DNA of 64,000 nt from NCBI GenBank assembly GCA_023333625.1, contig CM041643.1, positions 34,860,433 through 34,924,432 on the forward strand, given 5' to 3'. This document shows, piece after piece, positions 12,916 to 23,802 of the stretch. Below the pieces are notes generated by a model that worked only from the letters and a program-made list of their open reading frames with translations, was not told the DNA's origin and searched no databases. How positions within the stretch are numbered: position 1 is the stretch's first letter; each line of letters begins with the position of its first letter. The translations under genes were made by a program, and so were the position numbers. The DNA is from Bothriochloa decipiens. Taxonomy: Eukaryota > Streptophyta > Magnoliopsida > Poales > Poaceae.

Positions 12916-14486
12916 TGTTGACACTGGATATAGCACCCTGATAAATCCACAAGCGCACGGATGTCAATGTAGTTTTCACCAAGGAGTATTCCAAGGTATC
13001 GAATTTTCACGGGAAACGTGAAGTGAACTAGTGAAGAACTAAGTGTATCCAAGTATAGGTGATAAAAGGATAGAGAGAATATGTGTGGGTTCTCTGACTA
13101 AGGCAATACTAAATAAGACCTTACTAAAGTTAGTTACTCTGAGCGCACTCCCTCGGAACTCACCACAGTAAATGGCTCCGACAGTAAGCACCTCAAGCTC
13201 TACTTAAGCTAAACCTATCGTGGTGGACTACAAAGGCAAATAGGCTTGTCACCACCTATTGCTACCACCTACAGAGATTTAGGACCATTCACAGGCAAGC
13301 TATAGCCTAAGCACCTTGCTTAATCTATAAACTTGACTACTCTAATTCGGTACCTAGAACTAGAGCACCTTAACCGGGCGGTGAAACAAGTAAAGAATAA
13401 GTAATGCAATAGGACAAAATTACCACACGATAGAAGAAGAAGGCCGGCTTCATTACTCCAAGAAGAGTTGCCTCCGCCGAGCTACAAGAGGAGAGGTTTC
13501 CGACATGGTCGACTCCTTTCCAAGCTTCTCTTCACTCTCTCTTTCTATCTTCAACTTCTCTCTAAGAGAGCCATTGAACTACTACTCTCATGTGGAGAGT
13601 GACTACTCTAATAGAACAAGTATTTGATATTCATGGTGTGTTCATGGTGTGTGTTACAAATGAAGGATGAGGGATATATTTATAGTGCTCTGGAGGTCGG
13701 TAGCTGTGACTGCGGGGGCGGGCGCCCTGGGTCCAGGGCGGGCGCCCTGGCCAGGGTGGGCACCCTAGACATACCGTCCACTCGCACCGCCTTTCGATCC
13801 AACGATGATGGATGGATTCCCTAAGTCGGTTGCATGCGACTAAAGTCAGTTTTGGACCGACTTTGGTACTCCAAGTGGATGATGGTGGCCCCAAGGATCC
13901 ATGTGACATCCATCAACCACCATCAGATTAAACTGACCTTGTTGGATGGTGTGAAATCCATGGGGAGTCGGTCACACGGATCAGAGATGTGGCAGAGTCA
14001 GTTCTAAGGTCGGACACCGTCAGGATGGGGGCAGGCGCCCTGGCACCAGGGCAGGCGCCCTGGCACCAGGGCAGGCGTTGTGGTACTTAGCCCAAATGGG
14101 TAGCCCTCCTCGTTAGCTTCACGTGGCCTCCTAGATCATCCAAAACGGAGTTCGGATGAGCCCGTTATGGCTGATTTACTCTGGACTGCTCCTGGAATCC
14201 ATTTGCAATCTTCCAGAAGGCATAACTTTGTCGTCCGGACTGCGAATTAGATGAACCAAAACTCCATTTTGTGCATCTCAATGAGCTCTTCAAAATGGTG
14301 TAGTCAAAATGAGCATTTGATGATGTCATTTTACCATGAATTTGGCCACCTTGTACCTAGACTCATATAATCATCACAACTAGCGGAAATGGTTAGAAAT
14401 AAACCCTATGACTATGGTTTATGTCACTTAATTGACCATTTTAGGTACTGTTGATGGTATAAAATGATGGTTAAGGACCGTCAACA
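12916..14486 (-). repeat. 3' LTR (complete)
   Basis: A 1,571-bp LTR begins TGTTGAC and ends GTCAACA on the plus strand, giving 7-bp perfect inverted ends with the canonical TG..CA. It matches the block at 19231-20253 with few differences over about 1 kb. It holds several copies of the word GGGCGCCCTGG or close variants (13,715-14,070), part of longer near-palindromes. Confidence 0.9.
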
Positions 14487-16814
14487 AGCTCCCCCACACT
14501 AAACCTTTGCTCGTCCCGAGCAAAGATGCAGGTTTAGCAAATGTTGGATCAGGAATTGCTTCAATGTGACACCCTACAAAAAAACTCGTATACAACCAAT
14601 GCTACTGTTGACTTGAGCAGGTTAGAAATCCACCATCAATCTTAGCTATATGGGGCTTATAGCTTTCACCTTGTAATATGCAAAAGTAAGATAGAGCAGT
14701 AGGTAGAAACTTTGTACCTTGCTTTGGTAAGACCGAGACTCTTTCTGGAGGTTTTCAAGATTTTTAAACGAAAAGCTTGCCTAAGTTCCTCAAATGGTAC
14801 ACTCGATCGCTCAATGGTGTTTGATAATTCTCACCAGGGCCAAAGATAGTGACCTTTTGCACCTATACTAAAAGCTTATATGGAGCTCATAGGTGGGGAA
14901 AACATAAGCAGACTTGAACTAAATATATTGCTAAGTTAGATAGTTAGATCAAAAGGAGCAACAAGGCATACAAAATGATCAAGATGTGCAAGTGTGTATA
15001 TTTGGTATTCGGTGGAACTCCTCAAGACTTTTTCTGATGGTAACTTCTTTTTGAAGGGAGCATGGTTACCGTTTTCTACATGGGACATCTGGTCCTCTTT
15101 TTTTGCTTAATTTTTTCATTAAGAGCACTTGATTTTTTTCTCTCACACAGCCATTATTGAGGTTTCCGCTGTATAATCTCTCATTTGGGGATTGTATCCC
15201 TCTTTTTTCTCAATATATTTTTTCCTAGTAGCTCATGCCCTTCAAATATATGTCTCAAAATAATGTGTGGAGCTAGTTGCATATTTCCAACGTGGAAACA
15301 GCAAGAGGTGCATGGTTATTTGGTGGTTGCATACTTCTAATGTAGAAGTAGCTAGGGGTGCACGTGTAAGTGATCTTGATCAAGTAGCATGACTAGTTTC
15401 TCTACTTAGATCAATAAGGCCTAACCAAGCTCAAAGCAATCAAGTGGCTTTTTGTAGGGCTTTTCTATCTAAGGAACATGTATATGGCTTGTGGTAGGAA
15501 TTTAACACCATCGAGGAACTTTAGCAAGGGTTTTGAGATTTTGTAAAATAAAACTCCAGATTTGTCTCAACCATTCCTTAGACAAGTTAAAAGATTTACT
15601 CTATTCTCTACCACATCTAATCTCACAAGAGCATAAACTTGGTTATAGCATGTGCAACCCACAATAGTGTTTGACTTAAGATTAACTCTAGTTTCACATG
15701 CTCAAAGCTTAAGCAGTAAAGGGTCGTATGAAGAGCTTTTGTAAAGTATCTCAGAGCAACTATTCATCATTTCGAACAAAACTTTAAGGTGACAAATTAA
15801 GATAGGTACTTAAGTCAAGATTAATGTCACCTCTTTTGCATCAGATTCTAGCAAGGCATGGAAAGATTGTATATGTAAGAATTCTAGCATTGTAAACTTT
15901 TATCTTTCACAATATGATCATGATTATTACTGTATCATTGTTATCATTAATTTCACATTATTTGTTTCACAATGCGAAGATAGAAAACTGATGAAGATAA
16001 ACGAGAGTGGAGTAATGTCATACCTGAGCGGGGGAGGCACTCCCCCACAATTTTCCTTTTCATGGAGTTGGAATTTTCTGCTCGAACGAGTCTCCTTCGA
16101 TTCTTTATTTATTTATTACTTCTAAGATGCATGTCTACTATGGTGAATGATTATTTATTATGTTTTTATTTATTTATTTCAAATAAACCTATTCTAAATG
16201 CATAACACCTTGATGAGTGTTTTTATTGAAATGTAAACATGCAACCTATCAGCTAAAGATGTAGATTTGGAAAGGGAAATATGCAGGTGCAACCTATACT
16301 AAGTGCCGTAAAGCACTTAAATCTTACCTCCATGCAGTGATGAGAATGGTGTTCTCCCTTGGTCGCTTGAGTTGGGGTTGGGTTTCCCAACCCCCACACT
16401 AGTTCCTTCAGTATCTGTGCTCATTCATAGACACCAAGAGTGAAAGCAACAGAGTTCTACTAGTACAGATGTACTAGTGAACCAAACTTTACTCATCCCC
16501 AAGCAAATTGAGGCACATATCATGATAGGAAATGGAATATCATTTTATCATGCTAAAGGGAGATCATGGTGAAGGAGAAAGATACTTATGTCATGCATTT
16601 TTTTAGATTTTTTTAACATTTAACATAACAACAAGTTGCACAAGAAGAGGGTTCATGTTTAATCATTTAATTTAGAGATGAAGATGTAAAGATAAAACAT
16701 GGGCACCGAATTTTAACATCTCAATCTCCACTCTTCCCATGTTCAGACAAGACATGGTAGAAGTTCATATGTACAAGAATGTGAACTGATTCATTTTAAG
16801 AAAAAGTAATGATT

Positions 16815-17275
16815 TAAAAATAAACCACATACCTTTCTGATGTTGCCTTTATGAGTCGGTTTGGGAGCGGGATCCGTGGAGGTGAAGGCGCCCACCATGG
16901 CCAGGGCGGGGCGCCCTGGGTATGAGGGCGGCCACCCCACACTAACGGGTGGACCACTTCCCCTTTGGTGTACCACCTCCTGGGGTGTAATAGAGTGTGG
17001 GCATAACACACACTTGTTGATTTGGGCACGGGCAAAGTCGGTTTGGTGCCTCCATATGTATGACAGTGGGCCCATGGATCCAAGTGACCTCAGTCGAGAG
17101 CCCATGGATCAAACCGACTTGATTTCGACGGTTGGGAGACGTGGGAAGGTGTTGTTGTGGATCGGTGACATGGCTAGGTCTGGAAGCCGGCACCCCCAGG
17201 GCGGGCGCTGCCTGGTGAGGGCGTGCGCCCTGGCCCTGGCTGGGTCACTGGCCCTGTCACGTTCCATTGCCTTCC
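16815..17275. repeat. Internal LTR-like segment
   Basis: Inside the Gypsy element, this GC-rich block repeats the architecture of its LTR: GGGCGCCCTGG-type words, CGGTTTG/GTCGGTT words and a CCCATGGATCCAAGTGACCT motif like the LTR's CCCCAAGGATCCATGTGACAT. It looks like a diverged LTR fragment of a related element captured in, or inserted into, the non-coding interior. Confidence 0.45.
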
Positions 17276-17707
17276 CTTAGTATTTTCCTTGGATGTACCA
17301 TCATTGCTTTTAAGTTCTCCATTCCAGATTAGCCTCACTCTTGAATTGTACAATTGCATTTTGTCTTCATCTCGAATTCCTTCTTGATTTCACCCATCAT
17401 ATGCTTGCTAAGTCTTAATTCATGTTTTTGATATCTACAACAAATACTAGTGCAAGGTGATACTACAAACCCAACCGATGTGTGAGCACATCGGCCGGTG
17501 CAACAACTAAGATCATTTTTTAGGTTGGCACCATTTTATTCAAAAGGGAACATGTATGAATTGAAAGGTAAACTATATTGTTTTTATTATTTTTTATTCT
17601 TTTTTTATTATATATTCTTTACCACTCAAAATTATGATGAAAACAGACTTTATTGAAAAAAAAGTACATGGGTTATCTCCCGCTAATGCTTTGTTTTAAG
17701 TCATAAG

Positions 17708-18980
17708 CTAGACCTTTGCAGCTAGGCTGCAAGAACTTGTGCCGATGCAACTACGAGCTTTAGAGTACTTATGGTAAACAAAAGCATCCACAACCATCCT
17801 TTTGAAGGTTTCATAAAGGAGAGATGTAGGATTGTTGCAATTCTCATAGTTGCTAGCAATAGCAAGAAAGATGGACTCAGGAGATTTTTCATGAATATGT
17901 GGATTTTGTGGTTCTTCTATAATATAGCTTTGATGTTCATCCACATGATCCATCTTATTGGACTTGAAATTTGATCCCTCGAGAATGTCTACAGACCAAA
18001 CATATTCATGAATGCCTTCTTGTCTATGACATTCTACAAGTGGATCTTCATCACCCTCTTCTATTAGGATAGGGATGAACACCTCTGACGATTCTTGTTC
18101 CCATTCCATGTTAACCCAAGGGGTTGGATTGCCTCCTTGGTTTGAATTATCAAAGAAGAAACAAGGGGGTTCATATGCGGAATCAAAGTCAGAGGTGAAA
18201 GATGATATTGGTTTGAGGGGCTCTTGGATGATCAAAACTTGAGATGAATAAAATTGATGATGATTTGGGGTCCTAGATGCTAACGGTCTATGTTGGAAGT
18301 GATGGTGGAAGTTATTTCAACATTAGAAGAGCGATCCTTCTCGAATTTTAAAGGATGAATTTCTTCTTCCTTTGTTGTCCCTTCGAATGGTTCAAGAATT
18401 AGGGTGATAGCCAATGTATGGATGGAATTGGTAAGGATTTAGCTATCGGGATCTTTTCTTGCATGGGGGTTGGAATGTCCTTTTCTTCAGGGGAGTCATC
18501 ATAGACATTGGTGTAGGGGGAGTTTCCTAGGATCCTATCAAGGATAGCTCTCCCCTCACTACTAGAAAGATGTAAGAAGGCTCCTCGACAAGCAAGATCA
18601 AGGAACTGTGTGGATTCCTTCCTAAGACCCACATAGAAATGTTGCAAAAGCATAGGATCGGGTTTAGAAAGATCAGGGCTAGATTTGGAAAGGTCTATGA
18701 AGCGGGCCCATGTTGCACCTAGAGATTCCTTTTCTTTTTGCCTGAAGGTTAGGACTTCTTCTCTGAGACGAGTCACTCGGAGGATAGGGAAGAAGGTTAT
18801 GCAAAACTTGGATTTAAGAACTTCCCAATCTCCATCTACACTCTCGACGGGTCGAGCATACCACAGTTTGGCTAATCCCGTCAAAGAGAACGGAAATAGT
18901 TTCCACTTAAGAGTTTCATGTGACATGCCAGGAATGTGCAAGCATGAACACAATTGCTCAAATTCTCAAAGATGAGCATA
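17708..18980 (-). pseudogene. Retrotransposon gag protein, broken
   Basis: The 18953-18399 reading frame has the Retrotrans_gag domain: WKLFPFSLTGLAKLWYARP, then a W-x-x-L-K-S-K-F core, EVLTFRQKEKESLGATWARF and QHFYVGL. This is the capsid part of grass Gypsy gag. A TGA at 18968-18966 interrupts HL*EFEQLCSCLH, where the family continues without a stop, so the domain starts upstream of the ATG at 18953. A second frame (18235-17708, 175 codons) is acidic, has no zinc knuckle and may be the C-terminal part of the same polyprotein. Gag would package the element RNA; this copy is disabled and no pol follows. Confidence 0.75.
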
Positions 18981-19205
18981 TGGGTTTTTATGTTTTTCCA
19001 TAGAAAAGATTGTTCTTGAGCTTTAGTTATGAAAGAGGGACTAATTTCATAATGATTTGCAAGGATGGGCTTTGATGATGGAGGTGGCTAAAATCTAGTG
19101 CCCTTTGGAGAGGCGGATTCAATGATAGTAATGGGACACATGGTATGATGGATAAAGGATAAAAGATACTCAGATGACTCAGTTCTAAACTAGAATAGCA
19201 ACCAT

Positions 19206-19223
19206 TCCCCGGCAACGGCGCCA
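19206..19223 (-). promoter_or_regulatory. Primer-binding site of the Gypsy element
   Basis: The minus strand reads TGGCGCCGTTGCCGGGGA, ending in the complement of a tRNA 3' CCA. It lies seven bases inside the 5' LTR. This 18-mer is the site characteristic of Athila/Tat-type plant Gypsy elements (usually assigned to tRNA-Asp), where it primes minus-strand DNA synthesis. Confidence 0.85.
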
Positions 19224-19230
19224 GAAAACT

Positions 19231-20253
19231 TATTGACACTGGATATAGCACCCAGATAAATCCGCAAGCGCACGGATGTCAATGTAGTTTTCACCAAGGA
19301 GTATTCCAAGGTATCAAATTTCTATGGGAAACGTGAAGTGAACTAGTGAAGAACTAAGTGTATCCAAGTATAGGTGATAAAAGGATAGAGAGAATATGTG
19401 TGGGTTCTCTGACTAAGGCAATACTAAATAAGACCTTACTAAAGTTAGTTACTCTGAGCGCACTCCCTCGGAACTCACCACAGTAAATGGCTCCGACAGT
19501 AAGCACCTCGAGCTCTACTTAAGCTAAACCTATCGTGGTGGACTACAAAGGCAAATAGGCTTGTGACCACCTATTGCTACCACCTACAGAGATTTAGGAC
19601 CATTCACAGGCAAGCTATAGCCTAAGCAACTTGCTTAATCTATAAACTTGACTACTCTAATTCGGTACCTAGAACTAGAGCACCTTAACCGGGCGGTGAA
19701 ACAAGTAAAGAATAAGTAATGCAATAGGACAAATTTACCACACAATAGAAGAAGAAGGTCAAATTTATTACTCCAAGAAGAGTTGACTCCACCGAGCTAC
19801 AAGAGGAGAGGTTGCCGACATGGTCGACTCCTTTCCAAGCTTCTCTTCACTCTCTCTTTCTATCTTCAACTTCTCTCTAAGAGAGCCATTGAACTACTAC
19901 TCTCATGTGGAGAGTGACTACTCTAATGGAAGAAGTATTTGATATTCATGGTGTGTTCATTGTGTGTGTTACAAATAAAGGATGAGGGGATATTTATAGT
20001 GCTCTGGAGGTCGGTAGATGTGACCGTGGGGGCGGGCATCCTGGGTCCAGGGCGGGCGCCCTAGCCAGGGTGGTCGCTCTGGACATACCAGCCACTCGCA
20101 CTGCCTTACGATCCAATGGTGATGGATGGCTTCCCCAAGTCGATTGCATGTGACTAAAGTCAGTTTTGGACCGACTTTGGTACTCCAAGTGGATGAAGGT
20201 GGCCCCAAGGATCCATGTGACATCCATCGACCACCATCGGATCAAACCGGCTA
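19231..20253 (-). repeat. 5' LTR (truncated)
   Basis: About 1,020 bp match the first two thirds of the LTR at 12916-14486. Its inner end reads TATTGAC instead of TGTTGAC. Homology stops near 20250, where the LTR copy at 12.9 kb continues with CAGATTAAACTGACC but this one switches to unrelated sequence. Confidence 0.9.
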
Positions 20254-20254
20254 T

Positions 20255-23200
20255 GGCAGAACCTCCTAAATCCTATGGCCCACACGCATGATTATTATCT
20301 AAACAGACTCCAAATGAATGTGTTCCATAAAACTTAAAAGGTCTGTCGGGTAAATCCCGAATCATCCACGATTCTCCGAGCAGGATTAATCATTACAAAG
20401 AGACATTGCAGTATTACAACAGTTTTATACAAATAATATACATCGGAGTAAAATAGCAGAAGGATTACAATAACATAAGTTTACAAACCATTTACAAACC
20501 AGAAGTTGAATTATTATAAACCATATAGTAGTGGAATAACAATATAACTTATTACTTCAACCTTGATTATATGCTCTGCCCAAGAGCGAGATATCCTATT
20601 CTTCGTCACTTTCCTCGATGACTGTCATGCAGCAGGATGCGAAGCATTCCTGCCCATGAGGCTCACCTGCAACAAGGGTTTAACAAACCCTGAGTACAAA
20701 AGTACTCAACAAGACTGACCCGACGAAAAAGAGGGGTGAAGACTCAGAAAATGCAGGCTAGAGGGACAAGGTAAGGCTTGCAGGAGATAAGAAATTTTGC
20801 AGAAAAGTTTAAAAGAAAGAAAAGCTGTTTTGTTCAAGATCAAATTACCAACCAACTTCCTTCTTAAACCTTACTCATTATTCAAGTTGTTACTATGATG
20901 ATGAACACCGATCGAGTCTTCTTCTCTGAGAAGCAACGGCGATTCGAATCCATTTTCATACCGAGCTGGGACCTAGGTTACTGATATGCAGGAGACTCTA
21001 ACTCCTAAACATAGCAGGTGAACCGATATACCGGGATAACAACCGCAGCCATATATCACCACATGATACATGTGAGCACTTTGACCCAGTGTATCGAGAT
21101 ACATGGGAACTTAAACCCACAGTATAACACACTATGACATATGTGGGGACTCTAGCCCACTATAAGTCACTCCATGATATACCTGGCTCCAACCATCAGT
21201 ATATCACTTCATGCATGTGGATTTTCTAATTTCTCGATATCACTAGTTCATCATCGACACGGAACCTAGGGCATCAACAGATGGAAACCTACAGAGGGAC
21301 TCCGTTCTCAATGCAAGTTAGTCGTCCGGACTCGATTTATTAACTAAAAGCATGATTCCAACAGATAAAACCAAACTCATCTTTTTCATTCTTTTACTTT
21401 GAACACTTAGTTAATTAAGCAGGGCTAAGCATTACTACGCATCTTTTTGAACAGGTAACAAGGAATTATGGATATAAGACAGGTAATGCAGTTGGTGGGT
21501 TTTCATTCAACTCCTATTACTTAATGCAACATATTATAACTGAAATGGTAAAACTTTTATAAAATAGAATAGGGTTTGAATGCATCCGGGGCTTGCCTTG
21601 ATGGTCGAGGTAGACAGTCTCGAGCTCCGGATCAACTCCAATCTCCTGAGTTTGCTCTTCCTTCGGATCTGGGGCGACAACGTTAAACTCTCCGTTAACG
21701 GAAACTATACGATACAATGATATGCTTCAATATGATGGAATGATAAACATGATGCTCGATGGATACATGATCAGATCAATGGCTTGAGTACAACTTTCCT
21801 CACGATAAAGTTGCAAGCCAACCAAAGCATACTTACTAAGTTCATTAGGGTTAACTACATAATTTAAGAAAGTTATTAAACACATGAAATAACGTTAATT
21901 AAGCCCTAATGACATGATCCAGGTAAGCACAAATAATTAATTAAAGTGCCAAAGGTCATTAGGGTTAATGACCCAAGGTCATCAATCAATCCCAAAGTCA
22001 AACAATTCCTATAATGATTAAATTAATTAAAGAGGTTAATTAATTATTTAAAAGCATAAAATAAAGGCATAAAACTTAAAGTTGTTTAATTAAGCTTAAA
22101 ATTTTATTTTGAAAAGCTCTTGGTCTAATTAGATGGCAAAACAAATTTTAGAATTAAACGTCAATTATTTAATTTATTAAAAATCATTGAAGGTCCATTT
22201 TTAATTAAAAGAGCTAATTTTAACATATGTAAAAAGTACTCAAATTTGGTATTTTATATTTTTCCTTGGTAGATGACATCATAAAGAACACACACAAAAA
22301 TTTTTAGAATTTTTGGAGCTGTATATGAATTACTATGATTTTCTAAAGAAAATAGCATTTAAATCATTTTCTGGAAAAAGAAAAAGGAAATAAGCACAGT
22401 GTCCCTGCGCTGACCGACGGCGGCGCGACGGTTGACCGGCGATTTCTCACCGATGGCGAGGTCTCCGGCGATGAGGTTTGGTCCTACAGGCTCATCTCGG
22501 CACGGCGAGCAACCTGGGCTAGCTAACGTGGCGGCGGAGCGACGGCGGCACCCACGCCGGCGGCCATGGCGGCGCGGCGGAGCTCGGGTGCGGCGGTAAC
22601 GCTCACCGGAGTGATTTCTGGCGACGGCAAGGGCACAGGTAGACGCAGGACATCGACTCGAACGCGTTGGGCCAGAAGATGGAGCTATACCTGGCTTCTA
22701 GCTCAGACGGCTACGCGCGTGGCGGAGCGGCAAGGTCACGCCGACGGCGAGCCACGGTGACCGGTGTCTACGGCACAAGGGAGGTAAAATTGAGAGCATA
22801 GACAGGTACAGGAGCTCACCACGGGTCTAGTGCGCACACTAATGAAAGCTCGGAGTGGCTAAGTCGAGCTGTGGACGGCGGCGCTGATGGCGGCGACGGC
22901 GGCGCTCCGGTGGCAAGGACGGCGTTCCGGCGCTTCCTGTGCACCATCAGACCGACCAAGATGCGCATAAGAGGCAACGAAGCACGGAGAACATGATGAG
23001 AGGGTTAAAGGTAAAATATTTTCCACCTTGGCGGCGGTGGACGGCGAGGAAGCTCGCGGCGGCTCGGCGACCGGTCGCGAGGAAGACGACGTCGTGCGGG
23101 CGGCTCGGGCGGGGAGAGCGAGCACGAGCTAGCTCAATCGAAGCGCAAGGATGTGGCGGAGCTTCAGGCAAGATGAAGCGGGCAGAGACGAAGCGACGGT

Positions 23201-23802
23201 GGTGAATTTTGTCGGCGGAGCAAGGTCGTCGGCGGCGGCGGCAGGAGAGAAAAGAAGAAGAAAAGAGACGGCGGTCGACCTATTTATAGGCCAATGGTGA
23301 CGCACGGACGGACGACACGACGACGGCGAAGTTTCAGGTGTCGGGGGTGAGTTGGCGGCCGAGGCATGTGCGACGGTGGACGGCGGCGCGGCTTGAGAAG
23401 CCGGCGATGGCGGCCGTCGATAGGTCTCGGTGCTGTTCAAGAAAATTATAGAATTGCCACTCGTTTAAAATTATAAATTACTCCAAAATTTATATAAGAA
23501 CTTGAAAATCTCCAAAAATATCATTTCCATAACTTTTCAAGAGCTACACTTTTCATTTAACTAGCATCCTCAAATTCTATCTGGATTTTGAAATATGAAT
23601 TCAAATTCAAAAGGGGAATAAAACCCTAGAAAAAACATTTGAAATTACTTTTGATTCTTCAATAAAACTTGAAAATCTTCAAAACTATGAAATGTTTAAC
23701 TCTTCAAACAAAACCTTTTTCATATACAAAGTTTTCCAAAATTATGCATAATTTTTGAATTATGGTTTTAAAATCAAAAGGGGACAAATGCTAGAAAACT
23801 GT
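20255..23802. mobile_element. LTR-like block, probable long solo LTR (unclassified)
   Basis: The block starts TGGCAGAACC at the truncated Gypsy LTR and ends somewhere between 23785 (a TG-type end on the minus strand, TGTCCCC) and 23802. It is non-coding: an AT-rich left half, then a GC-rich section (22,400-23,440) full of CGGCG words, then AT-rich again. I infer a long LTR of a grass Gypsy family. There is no second copy, primer-binding site or pol gene in the window, and no matching target duplication at the two ends. Open frames in the GC-rich section are low-complexity and I do not treat them as genes. Confidence 0.45.

Larger units (their letters stand above)
12916..20253 (-). mobile_element. 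Gypsy-type non-autonomous LTR retrotransposon (gag only)
   Basis: On the minus strand the element has, in order: a truncated 5' LTR (20253-19231), a primer-binding site (19223-19206), a gag relic (18953-17708), a long non-coding part, a purine tract GTGTGGGGGAGCT (14499-14487) and a full 3' LTR (14486-12916). The primer-binding site TGGCGCCGTTGCCGGGGA is the type used by Athila/Tat-like Gypsy elements. No protease, reverse transcriptase or integrase can be found in the 4.7-kb interior, so it depended on another element for movement. The outer end of the 5' LTR is missing; it is cut off where the LTR-like block at 20.25 kb starts. Confidence 0.85.

Noticed and set aside
22566..23440. Alanine/arginine-rich frames in the LTR-like block
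   Set aside because: The CGGCG-rich composition alone keeps all frames open, and the block looks like LTR sequence.
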